A stretch of DNA of 64,000 bases, from assembly GCA_034437655.1 (NCBI GenBank), contig DAOTTU010000080.1, positions 70,680 to 134,679 of the forward strand, read 5' to 3'. Positions 32,752 to 42,993 of this stretch are shown here, piece by piece. The notes under the pieces are model-generated. The model ran no database searches and had not been told where the DNA came from. It saw only the letters and a program-made list of their open reading frames with translations. Numbering within the stretch: the stretch's first letter is position 1; the number at the start of each line of letters is the position of its first letter. Both the position numbers and the translations under genes were made by a program. The DNA is from J027 sp034437655 (lineage in GTDB: Bacteria; Chloroflexota; Anaerolineae; Aggregatilineales; J027).

Positions 32752-34659
32752 ATGGCAGAGACATATACATTTCAAGCCGAAATCAAGCAACTGCTGCATA
32801 CACTCGTACACTCACTGTACACGGATCGCGAAATTTTCTTGCGCGAGCTGGTTTCAAATAGCTCTGACGCCCTGAATCGCGTACAGTTTGAAATGGTCAA
32901 GTCGCGAGAGATGCGTGACCCGGATGCTGAACTCGCTATTGAAATTGTTCCCGACAAGGACAATAACATTCTACGTATCATTGATACAGGTATCGGGATG
33001 ACGCGGGAAGAAGTGATCGAAAATCTGGGGACTATCTCTAAGAGTGGTGTCCGGGCATTTATGGAACAGGCGAAAGCAGATAGTGCCACAGCCGAGGACA
33101 TCATCGGGCAGTTCGGCGTCGGCTTCTATAGCATCTTTATGGTCGCTGATAAGGTCGAAGTCAACACGCTTTCTTTCGACAATGACGCCGAACCCGTTCG
33201 CTGGATTTCGGATGGTTCAGAAACGTACGAGATCGAAGCCGGTGACCGTGATGTGCGTGGTACTGAAGTTGTTTTGCATCTGAAGGACGACGCCGACGAA
33301 TTTCTTGAAGACACGCGCCTGCGTCAGATTATTCGTACACATTCAAACTACGTTGCCTTCCCCATCTATATCGGTGAAAGCGAAGACCCCGCCAATGAAC
33401 AGAAGGCAATCTGGCGGCGGCCTGCTGGCGAAGTGACGGACGAAGAATATCAGTCTTTCTATAAATCGCTGACACTGGACTTTACTGACCCGCTACTGCA
33501 TATTCACACCAAGACCGATGCTCCGGTGCAGTTCTATGCGCTGTTGTTTATCCCTACCAGCCGCGAACCCAACATGTTCAGCCCGCGCAAAGAACCGGGC
33601 CTGCAACTTTATGCACGCAAAGTCTTGATTCAGAATTTCAGCACCGACTTGCTGCCAGACTATCTGAATTTTGTGCAAGGCGCAGTCGATTCCGAAGACC
33701 TGCCGCTGAACGTCTCACGTGAAACCGTGCAAGCCAACCGCGTCATGGCGAACCTGAAGAAAGCCGTGACAGGCAAGGTATTGCGTGAGCTGAAGAACCT
33801 TGCCAAGAGCGATCCTGAGAAATACGCGGCCTTCTGGGGCGAGTTCGGGCCCTTCATCAAACAGGGTATGCTTTCGGACACGGAAAACAACGACCGTCTG
33901 ACAGCGCTGCTACGCTTCTACAGCACCGAAAGCGAAGACATCCTCACTTCACTTGACGACTATGTGCAACGGATGCAAGAAGTTGATGGTCAGGACACCA
34001 TTTATTACATCCTCGGTGACAGCCAGTCAGTCGCAGCCAGTAGTCCGCATCTGGAACCCTTCAAGGCACGGGGCATTGAAGTACTCTACTTCACCGAAAC
34101 CGTTGATAGCTTCCTGATCAACTCACTGTTTGAGTACAACGACTACAAGCTCCAAAACGTTGACGACGCAAACCTTGACCTTTCGGAAGTCGGAACACCT
34201 GATGAGGACGAAGGTGACGAGAGTGAAAAGCTGCCAGAAGACGCCGTTGAACAGGTGAAGTCTGCTTTTGAAAACGCGCTCGGCGAACGTGTCCATTCTG
34301 TGCGGGTTAGCAAGGTATTGACTGGCAGCAGCAATCCGGCGCGCCTGGTGTCACCAGAAGGCACGCTGGACCGCCACACCCAGCGCGTCTACCAGATGCT
34401 AGACCGTGATTACGAAGTACCGCGTAAAATCCTTGAGTTCAATCCACGGCATCGCATCGTACAGAACATTTCAGGCATGCTCAACGCTGGTGCAGATGAT
34501 GATCTGGTCAACACCACCATAGAGCAACTGTACGAAAACGCACTGCTGCAAGATGGTCTACACCCCAACCCGGCTGAAATGGTGCAGCGCATTCAACGCC
34601 TGATGGAAGCGGCGACCACCCGACCCGGCACCCCTCAGCCTGACAATGCAACGGACTAA
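32752..34659 (+). CDS. htpG: chaperone HtpG (Hsp90)
   Basis: ATP-dependent cytosolic chaperone of 635 aa, full length. The N-terminal GHKL ATPase has EIFLRELVSNSSDALNR, DTGIGMTREEVIENLGTISKSG and GQFGVGFYS. The middle domain has the Arg/Gln catalytic loop region (LPLNVSRETVQAN), and the C-terminal dimerisation domain ends near res. 620. An acidic stretch (DEDEGDESEKLPEDA) sits between the middle and C-terminal parts. AAAAGGAC precedes the ATG. I see no CIRCE element upstream. Confidence 0.97.
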   Translation: MAETYTFQAEIKQLLHTLVHSLYTDREIFLRELVSNSSDALNRVQFEMVKSREMRDPDAELAIEIVPDKDNNILRIIDTGIGMTREEVIENLGTISKSGVRAFMEQAKADSATAEDIIGQFGVGFYSIFMVADKVEVNTLSFDNDAEPVRWISDGSETYEIEAGDRDVRGTEVVLHLKDDADEFLEDTRLRQIIRTHSNYVAFPIYIGESEDPANEQKAIWRRPAGEVTDEEYQSFYKSLTLDFTDPLLHIHTKTDAPVQFYALLFIPTSREPNMFSPRKEPGLQLYARKVLIQNFSTDLLPDYLNFVQGAVDSEDLPLNVSRETVQANRVMANLKKAVTGKVLRELKNLAKSDPEKYAAFWGEFGPFIKQGMLSDTENNDRLTALLRFYSTESEDILTSLDDYVQRMQEVDGQDTIYYILGDSQSVAASSPHLEPFKARGIEVLYFTETVDSFLINSLFEYNDYKLQNVDDANLDLSEVGTPDEDEGDESEKLPEDAVEQVKSAFENALGERVHSVRVSKVLTGSSNPARLVSPEGTLDRHTQRVYQMLDRDYEVPRKILEFNPRHRIVQNISGMLNAGADDDLVNTTIEQLYENALLQDGLHPNPAEMVQRIQRLMEAATTRPGTPQPDNATD

Positions 34660-34668
34660 CCCATAGCG

Positions 34669-35943
34669 TCAGGCGTCAGGCGACAGGCTTTCGAGTGCAA
34701 CGGTTGCTGCTTCATTTGGTGAAACACCGTTTATGACGGATTCAAACGCCGCCTGAAGCGCAACCGCTGCCTGGTTTCGACGCCCTTCCACAAAGATCGT
34801 TCCAGTCAGCAATGCCTGGATAGATTCGATATAGTCCGTGTCGAGCGCATTAAGGGCTCGTTCTTGCACAGGGAGCGTCTGTGTAGCCAGCCCAACGTCA
34901 ATAAGCTGGTCGGTTTGCATCATAAAGCTGACAAATTCACTTGCCTGTTCCTGACGATTTTCGTCAGCAGTCAGTAAAATCCAGACCCACCCATCTACAA
35001 AAACAAGTGTTTGAACATCGGTCGTTGGCACCGGAAGCACACGATAGTCAGCAAGGGCTTCTGTACGCAAGAACACCGATGAATCAACCAATCCGAACGC
35101 ATCCGCTCTCCCCGTCAATTCGTCAAGATAGTCAGACGGTGTGCGATAGTTCAGGATGCTGTCTGAAAAAACCTCATTTTGTAGCGCATCATCAACCCAT
35201 CGCAGGCTCTGGCGCAACGCAGCTTCTGCAAGCGTGGGCAATCCCTCGTCGTCAATTAGACGCCCACCAGCCGCCAGATACAACATCAAAATCGTATCAT
35301 TCACTACACGTCCCGAACGTGGCCGCCCCGGAAACAGCATCGGTGTGCCAGCCGTAATCACGTCTTCAATGCGTGTCGGTGCGGTCACAAGTGCATCTGG
35401 CCCGGCAACCATATGCTGAACATCCATCAAATACGGTAACCCATACAAGAGACCGTTGACGGTTCCTAACTGTTGCAAATTTGGAGAAAGCGCAGCAATG
35501 TCATTCACGATCGTGCGCGTGTCCCAGTTTTCAAGCGTTTGAATCGGTGCAGGTTCAATTGAAAAGGTTGGGTCGGTGTCGTCTGTAGTGGTATTGGCTG
35601 AAATGGTTTGCACCAACGCCAGCATCTGGTCACGCCGCACAACCATAACATCTGGCGTCGCACCTGGCGCGATGGTATACGTGAGATTAAGCTGATCTAC
35701 CGGACCCTGACCTTCAAAACTCGTTGGATAGACGCGATATTCGACTTCATTCATGGCTGAGTCGTTATAGTCGGCAAAGAGCGTATTTAGCAGCGCCTGT
35801 TCACCGTCTTGATAAAGGGCTTCTGGCCACCAGACGCGAATAGGACCACGGCGGGTTGTGTCGTCTTCCTGAGCCCGGCTGCCAGCAACGCCAATCGTCA
35901 TGGCAATGCAAAGCAGGAATAATACGCGCAGGATGTGTCGCAT
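34669..35943 (-). CDS. extracellular solute-binding protein (family 1-like)
   Basis: A 424-residue exported protein; start at 35943 is fixed by AAGGAGATG just upstream (the open frame runs on to 36105 without a site). The signal peptide is MRHILRVLFLLCIAMTIGVAG, then SRAQEDD; no lipobox Cys is seen at the cut. The mature part resembles a periplasmic-binding fold: IRVWWPEALYQDGEQALLNTLFADYN at the start, MLFPGRPRSGRVVNDTILMLYLAAGGRLIDD in the middle. No ABC permease or ATPase gene is adjacent, so it is an orphan. The start region is shared divergently with the DUF2723 gene. Confidence 0.75.
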   Translation of the reverse strand: MRHILRVLFLLCIAMTIGVAGSRAQEDDTTRRGPIRVWWPEALYQDGEQALLNTLFADYNDSAMNEVEYRVYPTSFEGQGPVDQLNLTYTIAPGATPDVMVVRRDQMLALVQTISANTTTDDTDPTFSIEPAPIQTLENWDTRTIVNDIAALSPNLQQLGTVNGLLYGLPYLMDVQHMVAGPDALVTAPTRIEDVITAGTPMLFPGRPRSGRVVNDTILMLYLAAGGRLIDDEGLPTLAEAALRQSLRWVDDALQNEVFSDSILNYRTPSDYLDELTGRADAFGLVDSSVFLRTEALADYRVLPVPTTDVQTLVFVDGWVWILLTADENRQEQASEFVSFMMQTDQLIDVGLATQTLPVQERALNALDTDYIESIQALLTGTIFVEGRRNQAAVALQAAFESVINGVSPNEAATVALESLSPDA

Positions 35944-35998
35944 AACATCTCCTTGTTGGTTGTGGTGCAGTGCGTATTGCAGGCATGATTTGTGCGAC

Positions 35999-36026
35999 TT
36001 TTCAGCCGGCCTGCAAGTGGTATAAT
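35999..36026 (+). promoter_or_regulatory. promoter for the DUF2723 membrane protein gene
   Basis: TTTTCA (35999-36004), a 16-base spacer and TATAAT (36021-36026). The 5' leader contains the short palindrome CAAAAGCTCTTTTG (36046-36059) before ATG 36073, and no strong ribosome site. Confidence 0.6.
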
Positions 36027-36072
36027 ATGTGCCGCAAAATTCGCACAAAAGCTCTTTTGAGAATTGTAATCT

Positions 36073-38055
36073 ATGGTTGATCGTACCATACCCTACCTGA
36101 AGCACCTCATACGCAACCGCTGGTTCTGGGCTGTGGTTGTTTTTGTAGCGCTACTGGCAGCCTATGTCCATACCTTAATGCCGGGCACGGTTGGTGGTGA
36201 CGCTGGTGAATTGCAGTATGCAGGGCCCATCCTGGCATTAACACACCCCACCGGGCTGCCGCTCTATATTTTTGTGAGCCATCTCTGGGCAGAAGTCATA
36301 ACCATTGGCAGTGTTGCCTATCGTATGAATTTGCTGGCCGCCGTTTCAGGAGCATTGGCTTGTGCTATTGTGCTGCTGATGGTGCAGCGGCTCTACGGTA
36401 ACCTTGTGGTCGCTATTGCCACCGCCTTAACCTGTGGCGTTGCTGCGACCTTCTGGAGCCAGGCTGTATTACCGGACAAATATGCGTTCAATACTATCTG
36501 GGTTGCTGCCGTTATTGGGCTGGCGTTGCTTTGGGCACAAGAACACGCGCAACCAAACGCCAACCGCATTCTTTATACCCTCTCAGCGGTATATGGCATC
36601 AGTTTGCTGCACCACCGCACCATGCTGCTATTTGCCTTTGGGTTAGGCGTGATGGTGCTGTGGCATGAGCGCGAAGCTATCTGGCAAAACTGGCAACGCA
36701 CAGCAACTTGCCTGGCCCTGGTGTTAGGGCCGGCGCTGATTGTCTACCCGCTATTTCTACCCTGGATTCAAGCTCGCGAACTGGCCCCGAGTGAATGGCA
36801 GCCACAAACCGCTGCCCAATGGATTGAATGGCTGATGGATCGTGACGAAGCTGTAGAAGCATTTGTCACGACGGGGGTGGGCCAACAACTGATTAATTAT
36901 GCCGACATCATGTACAACGACTATACGGTGATCGTGATGGCGGTGGCGTTGCTTGGCGGGCTGCTGCTGGCCCGAAAAGACCCTGGTGCAGGGTTCTTTG
37001 TATTGTTCACGTTTGCCTTGCAAGGGGGCCTGGCGGCCAACTGGCGCGACAATGACCGGCCATACACCTATTTTCTGCCATCATTTCTGCTGTTGGTGTA
37101 TGCTTATGCACATGGTTTGCAATTTCTGTGGCATCTCAGCGTGCAGCGGCTAGCGCACGTTCAATGGCAACGGCCGGCCGTTCGCGGTGTGCTGATCGCA
37201 ATAATAGCTTTTGTTATCGGCGCTCAGTGGAACCATGCCTATGCCAAGCGTTACGATAATGCCACCTATGGGCTGCCGCTGGGGCTATGGCGTACAACAA
37301 TCAAATCCGCTGATATGGGCGACCGTCTCGCCAGCGGAATGCAAGACTTACCACCCAATGCTGTCTTGCTCACAGAATGGGAGCCTGCGACGATTCTCTG
37401 GTATTATCACAAGGTCGAGAATGTCCGCCCTGATCTGACGATCAAATATCCAGTAGATCGCTACCTGCCTATCTACGAAGAAACTGGCCGCCCGCTCTGT
37501 GTGTCGCATCATGTGCAGCTCAATGACATCACCGACCGCACCTATCATCCAACCGCAGTTGATGCCCTGATCTGTCTGCAAACGGAGCCGCAGCGTATTC
37601 AGCACACCGACGAGCTACCGCCACGTGTGGTTCCACTTCAGAAGATACTCTACAACAGTGCAGGTACACCTCAGCTTGAACTGATGGGCTTCTGGATGCG
37701 AAGCGCGATACTTGAACGTAGCAGTTATCAGCCGCTGGTGCTTTCCTGGCGCGCTGTGGATAATCTGGAAAGCGACTATTCCATCTCGTTGCGCATATAC
37801 CGTGACGACTGGACCGAAATTTGGCGACAAGATGTACAACACCCGGTCAGCGGTATGTATCCAACATCGCGCTGGGTTGAAAATGAACTGGTGCATGACT
37901 ATCACGAACTTCCGCTTCCGCCCGATATGCCAACGGGCAATTACTTCTGGGCGGTGGTGGTCTATGAAGTGGATGCTGAAGGCAACTTCAACAACCTTCA
38001 ACACCCTGACGACGGTCAGGTTATTTTTGGTAGTACCTTTCAAGTAGTCGAGTAG
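36073..38055 (+). CDS. DUF2723 multi-pass membrane protein (glycosyltransferase-like)
   Basis: A 660-residue integral membrane protein. The early loop GGDAGELQYAGPILALTHPT (res. 41-60), with acidic Asp43 and Glu46 after the first helix, is the hallmark of DUF2723, a family with the GT-C architecture of protein O-mannosyltransferases. About ten membrane helices run to res. 380 (many Ile/Leu/Val runs), followed by a soluble C-terminal domain (res. 400-660) with beta strands. A lipid-linked sugar donor and an outside acceptor are typical of GT-C enzymes, but neither is shown here. The next gene follows after 15 bases. Confidence 0.8.
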   Translation: MVDRTIPYLKHLIRNRWFWAVVVFVALLAAYVHTLMPGTVGGDAGELQYAGPILALTHPTGLPLYIFVSHLWAEVITIGSVAYRMNLLAAVSGALACAIVLLMVQRLYGNLVVAIATALTCGVAATFWSQAVLPDKYAFNTIWVAAVIGLALLWAQEHAQPNANRILYTLSAVYGISLLHHRTMLLFAFGLGVMVLWHEREAIWQNWQRTATCLALVLGPALIVYPLFLPWIQARELAPSEWQPQTAAQWIEWLMDRDEAVEAFVTTGVGQQLINYADIMYNDYTVIVMAVALLGGLLLARKDPGAGFFVLFTFALQGGLAANWRDNDRPYTYFLPSFLLLVYAYAHGLQFLWHLSVQRLAHVQWQRPAVRGVLIAIIAFVIGAQWNHAYAKRYDNATYGLPLGLWRTTIKSADMGDRLASGMQDLPPNAVLLTEWEPATILWYYHKVENVRPDLTIKYPVDRYLPIYEETGRPLCVSHHVQLNDITDRTYHPTAVDALICLQTEPQRIQHTDELPPRVVPLQKILYNSAGTPQLELMGFWMRSAILERSSYQPLVLSWRAVDNLESDYSISLRIYRDDWTEIWRQDVQHPVSGMYPTSRWVENELVHDYHELPLPPDMPTGNYFWAVVVYEVDAEGNFNNLQHPDDGQVIFGSTFQVVE

Positions 38056-38070
38056 ACAAGAATAACAACT

Positions 38071-40338
38071 ATGATGCGTCAATTACGTGTGCCCGTATTA
38101 CTCACAATATTGCTCGTTTTACTGGCCTCGCTGGCTGCGATCCCCGGTCAGGCTGAACCCGCTCCCCGCCAACAAGCTCCCACTATCCTGAACATGGGCT
38201 GGATGGAAGGGCGTGGTGCGCCGGGGGAACGTGGGGCACGGCTAGCTGCACGACAGATTAACGCCGCTGGTGGCGTCACCGGGCCAGATGGGACAACCTA
38301 TCAATTCCAGATTGCGTATCCACAGCGCCCGCTGGTGGTTGCTGAAGATATGCGTATTGTGCTGCGCAATTTGCTGGATCAGCAGGTAGTTTCGATTATT
38401 GGACCAGCACGCGATGAATTGATTCTCCCCAACCTCGACCCACTCTCAAGCGCCAGTGTGCCCATTTTGACCCTCGCCGCAGCGGATACCATTACCGATA
38501 TTGATGCGAATGACAATATTTTGCGGATGCGGGCCGCTGAGCGCTTTCATAGCCGGGCACTGGCCAACGTACTGCTGCAAGACATCGGCGCGACCCGTTT
38601 CGCCCTAATTCAGACAGACGTGGCCTCAACCGAAGCACTGGTCTTGTTCGAACAGGTGTTGCAAGCGGCGGACATTGAACCCGTCATCAAGTTACAACGT
38701 GTGGACAATGCAACGCTCGCAGACGATGCAGCGGAAATTGTGGCGGCTGCCCCCGAGGTTGTGGTGCTGTGGGGTGCCCCCGACGACGCGACCACGCTAC
38801 TACAAACGCTGCGTTCAGCGAATTATCAGGGTGAATTTGCGTATCGCGATGCATTGCAGGCGGTTAATGCCGGGGTGATGTCGCCGCGACTGGCAGAAGG
38901 GACTATTGGCGTCGGTGGATGGGTTTACACCACCCCAAACGAAGTCAGCCGCATCTTCCTGGTCGATTTCGTCACAGAATATAATCGTATCCCGGACGGA
39001 ACTGAGGCCGCTGCTTATGATGCGGTTTGGATTCTGCGCCGCTATATTGAAAACGGGGGTGTGAACGTTGACCAGCTCTACAACACGCTCGTACAATCCC
39101 CGCCGATTTTCACGGTGCAAGGACGGCTAGAACCCGGTACTTATGGCAACGGCGATGTCTCGCGGCATGTAACCGTGTATCGAATGCGCGACACTGGCGG
39201 CCCGCAGATTGTCGCTCGTTTTGCAAACGATGTCCGGCTGGCCCCAGACCAGGAAGTCGATGACGACCCAAACATAGTCGGCTTGATCGGTACTATCACC
39301 GCTACACCGACACCTTCCAGCACACCGACGATTACCTTTACGCCTTCGTTGACACCAATTCCAACAGATACCCCCCTCCCAACCGCTACCCCTGACGTTG
39401 TCACCGTCATCGGCACACTTGACGCCGTGAATCTGCGCGCCGGGCCAGACACAACGTTTGACATTCTGGGGCAACTCCTCGAAGGCGAACGTGTTCCGGC
39501 GGTGGGGGCTAATGTTGACCGCTCGTGGCTGGTGGTCACATGGCGCGGGCAGCAGGTCTGGGTGTCGGCTGATGTGGTGGACGTTTTTGACCCCGGTGGA
39601 CTGGTGCAACAACTTCCCGTTGCAGATGCACAAACTGCGCGCACACCCGGCGCACTGATACCCCCTGCCGAACGGGCTGCCGGGCCCGATTTGGTAATTG
39701 ATAGTGTATTGTTGAATCCACCGTCTTTGATTCCGAACCAGGGCTTTACAGCAACCGTCTTGATCCGTAATCAGGGTGGGCAACCGGCCGGCCCATTCAG
39801 TATCGGGACGACGTTTCAACCGGGTAACATTACGGTCGCAGGCAATAGTGCTGGCGTGGCGGCTAACAGCGCGACAGGGGTTGACCTGAGCGGTGTTGCG
39901 CGTGGGTCGGGGCAATTTAGCGTGAATGTCACCGTAGACACCAACAACACGGTCGCTGAAACCAATGAAAACAACAACGTCTATACATTCACCTACAACG
40001 TCAGTAGCCCGGTCATTGCGCAGGTTGAAGGGTTGACGATCAATGTGAATACGTCGCGTGTGTTGACGGGAGCAACCCCGGATATTCTGTGGGATGGCTT
40101 TAACCTATTGGCGCAAGGGAACGCTCGTCTAGGCAACATTCCGGGCTTGAGTTATGACACAAGCACGGCAGATACCCTCAATCCGGCGTTGTTGACGCTA
40201 CCGAGCATTGATGGTGGGCAAATTTTCCCCGGTGCGACCTTTGGCATTATCACCAACGAAGGGCAACGCGGCATTATTCGCATTGACGGGAATATTTCTG
40301 GCACAGCGGTCATCTCATACCGTATTTTTGGTAACTAA
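38071..40338 (+). CDS. secreted protein: type 1 periplasmic-binding domain, SH3b and CARDB
   Basis: A 755-residue exported mosaic. Signal peptide at res. 1-28. Residues 40-390 resemble the branched-chain amino acid ABC binding proteins (GERGARLAARQINAAGGVTG, SIIGPARDELILPN, AAYDAVWILRRYIENGGV). A Pro/Thr linker of repeated TPT-type units (about 410-445) leads to an SH3b module (447-515: VNLRAGPDTTFDILGQL, WRGQQVWVSADVV). Then a CARDB domain (545-650: LVIDSVLLNPPSLIPNQ, NNTVAETNENNNVYTFTY) and a final beta domain. No transport permease is nearby, so it is more likely a sensor or surface-binding protein. Domain calls come from motif recall. Confidence 0.8.
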   Translation: MMRQLRVPVLLTILLVLLASLAAIPGQAEPAPRQQAPTILNMGWMEGRGAPGERGARLAARQINAAGGVTGPDGTTYQFQIAYPQRPLVVAEDMRIVLRNLLDQQVVSIIGPARDELILPNLDPLSSASVPILTLAAADTITDIDANDNILRMRAAERFHSRALANVLLQDIGATRFALIQTDVASTEALVLFEQVLQAADIEPVIKLQRVDNATLADDAAEIVAAAPEVVVLWGAPDDATTLLQTLRSANYQGEFAYRDALQAVNAGVMSPRLAEGTIGVGGWVYTTPNEVSRIFLVDFVTEYNRIPDGTEAAAYDAVWILRRYIENGGVNVDQLYNTLVQSPPIFTVQGRLEPGTYGNGDVSRHVTVYRMRDTGGPQIVARFANDVRLAPDQEVDDDPNIVGLIGTITATPTPSSTPTITFTPSLTPIPTDTPLPTATPDVVTVIGTLDAVNLRAGPDTTFDILGQLLEGERVPAVGANVDRSWLVVTWRGQQVWVSADVVDVFDPGGLVQQLPVADAQTARTPGALIPPAERAAGPDLVIDSVLLNPPSLIPNQGFTATVLIRNQGGQPAGPFSIGTTFQPGNITVAGNSAGVAANSATGVDLSGVARGSGQFSVNVTVDTNNTVAETNENNNVYTFTYNVSSPVIAQVEGLTINVNTSRVLTGATPDILWDGFNLLAQGNARLGNIPGLSYDTSTADTLNPALLTLPSIDGGQIFPGATFGIITNEGQRGIIRIDGNISGTAVISYRIFGN

Positions 40339-40344
40339 ACGCTG

Positions 40345-41460
40345 ATGCATATTGCGATTAATGCGCAACTACTGTCTGCTACAGCAGGCTATCGCAAAGC
40401 CGGGATTCATCGCTATATCTGGGGTGTGTTAAGTCATTTGCCAGATGCCGCCCCAGATGCACACTTTACGGTGATGCTCAACCATCATCTATCGACACCC
40501 CTACCCCGTACTGATGAGCGCGTCAGCTTTGACACCACGCACCCGCTACGCCGCATCTTATGGGAACAGGTGATTCAACCCGGGGTGGTGCGCCGACTGC
40601 AACCAACACTGTACTACTCACCAGCTTTTGTTATCCCGCGTTTTTTACCCTGCCCATCTGTTGTCATGGTGCATGACCTCAGCTTTGAACATTTCCCAGA
40701 GGTGCTTTCCCGGGCACGACGGTATTATTTGCGCAATTTTGCCCGCGCAAGCTGCCGCCGAGCCACGCGCATCATCGCCAACTCACAAAGTACAGCGCGA
40801 GACATAGCACTGACATGGAACATTCCGCGCGAAAAGATTGACGTGTCATTGGTCGGGGTGTCGTCAGAATTTCGACCACTAGCCCCAGAAACCATCGCCG
40901 CATTTCGCGAACAAAAGCAACTACCATCACGATTTTTGCTCTTTCTAGGCACCCTCGAGCCGCGCAAGAATCTCTCGATGCTGCTACGCGCTTATGCAGC
41001 ACTTCCTGAAACGGTACGCAACGACTTGCACCTGGTCCTGGCCGGAGGAAAGGGCTGGATGTTTGACGACATCTTTGCTACTATCGCCGCCTGTGGACTG
41101 GAAGCGACCGTTCATACACCGGGTTATCTGGCCAGTGATGAGCTTCCAATGTGGTACAATGCCGCCGACGCCTTTGTTTACCCGGCACTGTACGAAGGCT
41201 TTGGTATTCCACTTCTAGAAGCGATGGCCTGTGGTAAACTGGTGCTGGCCGCTGACACATCGTCTTTGCCAGAAGCACTTGGCGATACAGGCGTTTTGCT
41301 GCCACCACACAACGAGCAAGCATGGACAGCCGCAATGCAATCTGTTTACGACATGTACCCGATACCACAACAAACCGATGCCGTCGCACGCGCCACAACC
41401 TTCACATGGCGTGCCGCTGCGCAACGCACAGTAGAAAGTTTTCGTCAGGCCCTGTCATGA
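40345..41460 (+). CDS. GT4-family glycosyltransferase
   Basis: A 371-residue retaining glycosyltransferase of GT-B fold. The N-terminal acceptor half begins MHIAINAQLLSA. The donor half has FLGTLEPRKNLSMLLRAY and the nucleotide-sugar motif ALYEGFGIPLLEAMACGKLVL (Glu-x7-Glu). The last four bases overlap the start of the sugar-phosphate transferase gene, so both probably act in one exopolysaccharide or cell-surface glycan pathway. Donor and acceptor are not known. Confidence 0.9.
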   Translation: MHIAINAQLLSATAGYRKAGIHRYIWGVLSHLPDAAPDAHFTVMLNHHLSTPLPRTDERVSFDTTHPLRRILWEQVIQPGVVRRLQPTLYYSPAFVIPRFLPCPSVVMVHDLSFEHFPEVLSRARRYYLRNFARASCRRATRIIANSQSTARDIALTWNIPREKIDVSLVGVSSEFRPLAPETIAAFREQKQLPSRFLLFLGTLEPRKNLSMLLRAYAALPETVRNDLHLVLAGGKGWMFDDIFATIAACGLEATVHTPGYLASDELPMWYNAADAFVYPALYEGFGIPLLEAMACGKLVLAADTSSLPEALGDTGVLLPPHNEQAWTAAMQSVYDMYPIPQQTDAVARATTFTWRAAAQRTVESFRQALS

Positions 41461-42959
41461 CGACCTCAACCGATACGCACAATCTTGAAAACACGCACGA
41501 CGATGCAACACAACCGGGATGGTTGCGGGCGTGGCTATTCGACCAGAAGCAATGGCACTTGCTCTGGCTAGATGCGCTGCTCATCTGGGCAGCCTTTCTG
41601 GTATCGTACTATTTACGCTACAATGTTGAGCTTTTTCAACCTGTTGATGAGGCTAACGTCGCGCCATTTGACCCCTACATTAGCTATGCGTTCATTTTTA
41701 TGGCGTGGATTTTGATCGGCAATCAAAGCGCCGGGCTTTATGTGCAACAACGCGGGCGCACGTGGGTCAACGAATTACTTTCCATCACCAACAACACCAC
41801 CAACGCCGGGCTCGTAATCATGGCGCTGAGTTTTCTGTTTCAACCACTTGTATTTTCACGACTCCTGATTATTCAGGCGGTTGTGCTGACTGTTATCGTG
41901 CTGGCTGGCGCGCGCTTCGGGTTACGTGGACTTAAACGCCGCTTGCAACAACGCGGCATCGGTGTTGAACGGGTGCTGGTCATCGGTGCTGACCACCTCG
42001 GGCGGCATGCTATGCGCACACTGGTCGCCCGCCCAGACCTCGGCTATCGACTGGTTGGTTTTCTGGACGACGACCCGCAATTGGGGCATACAGACCTTGG
42101 ACGGCTTTCTGCGCTTGGTAGCCTCGACAACTTCGCAACCGTTACCGAAAAGCATCACATTGACCTCGTGATTATCACATTGCCGTGGGAAAACCACCGT
42201 CAAATTGTTGACATCATTCGTGAATGCGAAACCCGGGGGATTGGTGTGCGGGCTGTGCCAGACCTGGTGCAGTTGAACCTATCGCAGGTGCAGATGGAAA
42301 TGCTCGGCGGTATCCCGATGTTGGGGGTACAGCGTGAACTTGAGATTTCAATGGCAGACCGCCTGTTTAAGCGTGTTTTTGACCTCGCCCTGATCCTTAT
42401 CGCCGCGCCGCTGCTACTGCCGCTTTTTGCGCTGATTGCGCTGGCCATCCGGCTGGATTCTCCCGGGCCGGTCTTCTTCCGGCAAGAACGCATTGGGCTG
42501 AACGGCAAGCCTTTTTACATGGTGAAGTTCCGCTCTATGGTCGTTAATGCCGAAGAACTGTGGGACAAGGTACTGCGCGACAGTCAGACGATGGATGATC
42601 CGCGCCGCCCCAAAATTGTTGACGACCCGCGCATCACTGCAATTGGACGCTTCTTGCGCAAAACCAGTCTGGACGAACTGCCGAATATTATCAATGTGCT
42701 GCGTGGTGAAATGAGCCTGGTTGGTCCTCGTCCGCAGGTTCGGCGCGAGGTTGAACTCTATGAACCCTGGCATCACCAGCGCCATAAGGTTCGCCCCGGC
42801 ATGACTGGACTCTGGCAAATTAGTGGCCGTAGCGACATTCCCTTTGATGAAATGTGCCTGCTGGATATTTATTATATTGAAAACTGGTCGGTTGGGCTGG
42901 ATTTACAAATCTTAATCCAGACAGTACCACGTGTTGTGTTTGGTGTCGGGGCCTACTAG
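41457..42959 (+). CDS. undecaprenyl-phosphate sugar phosphotransferase (WbaP/WcaJ type)
   Basis: Starts glycan assembly by moving a sugar-1-phosphate onto undecaprenyl phosphate. The 500-residue protein (ATG 41457 overlapping the GT4 stop) has four N-terminal membrane helices (about res. 35-160), a Rossmann-like regulatory domain (RVLVIGADHLGRHAMRTL to GFLDDDP) and the C-terminal catalytic domain: KRVFDLALILIAAPLLLPLF, DSPGPVFFRQERIGLNGKPF, MVKFRSM, KTSLDELPNIINVLRGEMSL, VGPRPQ and GMTGLWQISGRSD. It faces the cytoplasm. A terminator follows. Confidence 0.94.
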   Translation: MTTSTDTHNLENTHDDATQPGWLRAWLFDQKQWHLLWLDALLIWAAFLVSYYLRYNVELFQPVDEANVAPFDPYISYAFIFMAWILIGNQSAGLYVQQRGRTWVNELLSITNNTTNAGLVIMALSFLFQPLVFSRLLIIQAVVLTVIVLAGARFGLRGLKRRLQQRGIGVERVLVIGADHLGRHAMRTLVARPDLGYRLVGFLDDDPQLGHTDLGRLSALGSLDNFATVTEKHHIDLVIITLPWENHRQIVDIIRECETRGIGVRAVPDLVQLNLSQVQMEMLGGIPMLGVQRELEISMADRLFKRVFDLALILIAAPLLLPLFALIALAIRLDSPGPVFFRQERIGLNGKPFYMVKFRSMVVNAEELWDKVLRDSQTMDDPRRPKIVDDPRITAIGRFLRKTSLDELPNIINVLRGEMSLVGPRPQVRREVELYEPWHHQRHKVRPGMTGLWQISGRSDIPFDEMCLLDIYYIENWSVGLDLQILIQTVPRVVFGVGAY

Positions 42960-42993
42960 AACAAAACAGGATGCTTTGGCACAGAAAATGTCT

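Noticed and set aside
35944..36105. Longer N-terminus of the solute-binding protein
   Set aside because: It overlaps the promoter of the divergent gene; ATG 35943 has AAGGAGATG and a signal peptide.
39310..39410. Tandem DNA repeat in the TPT-rich linker
   Set aside because: The protein repeats but the codons vary, so it is an ordinary Pro/Thr linker.
41322..41456. N-terminal extension of the sugar phosphotransferase
   Set aside because: Those codons belong to the GT4 gene in another frame; ATG 41457 overlaps its stop as is usual here.
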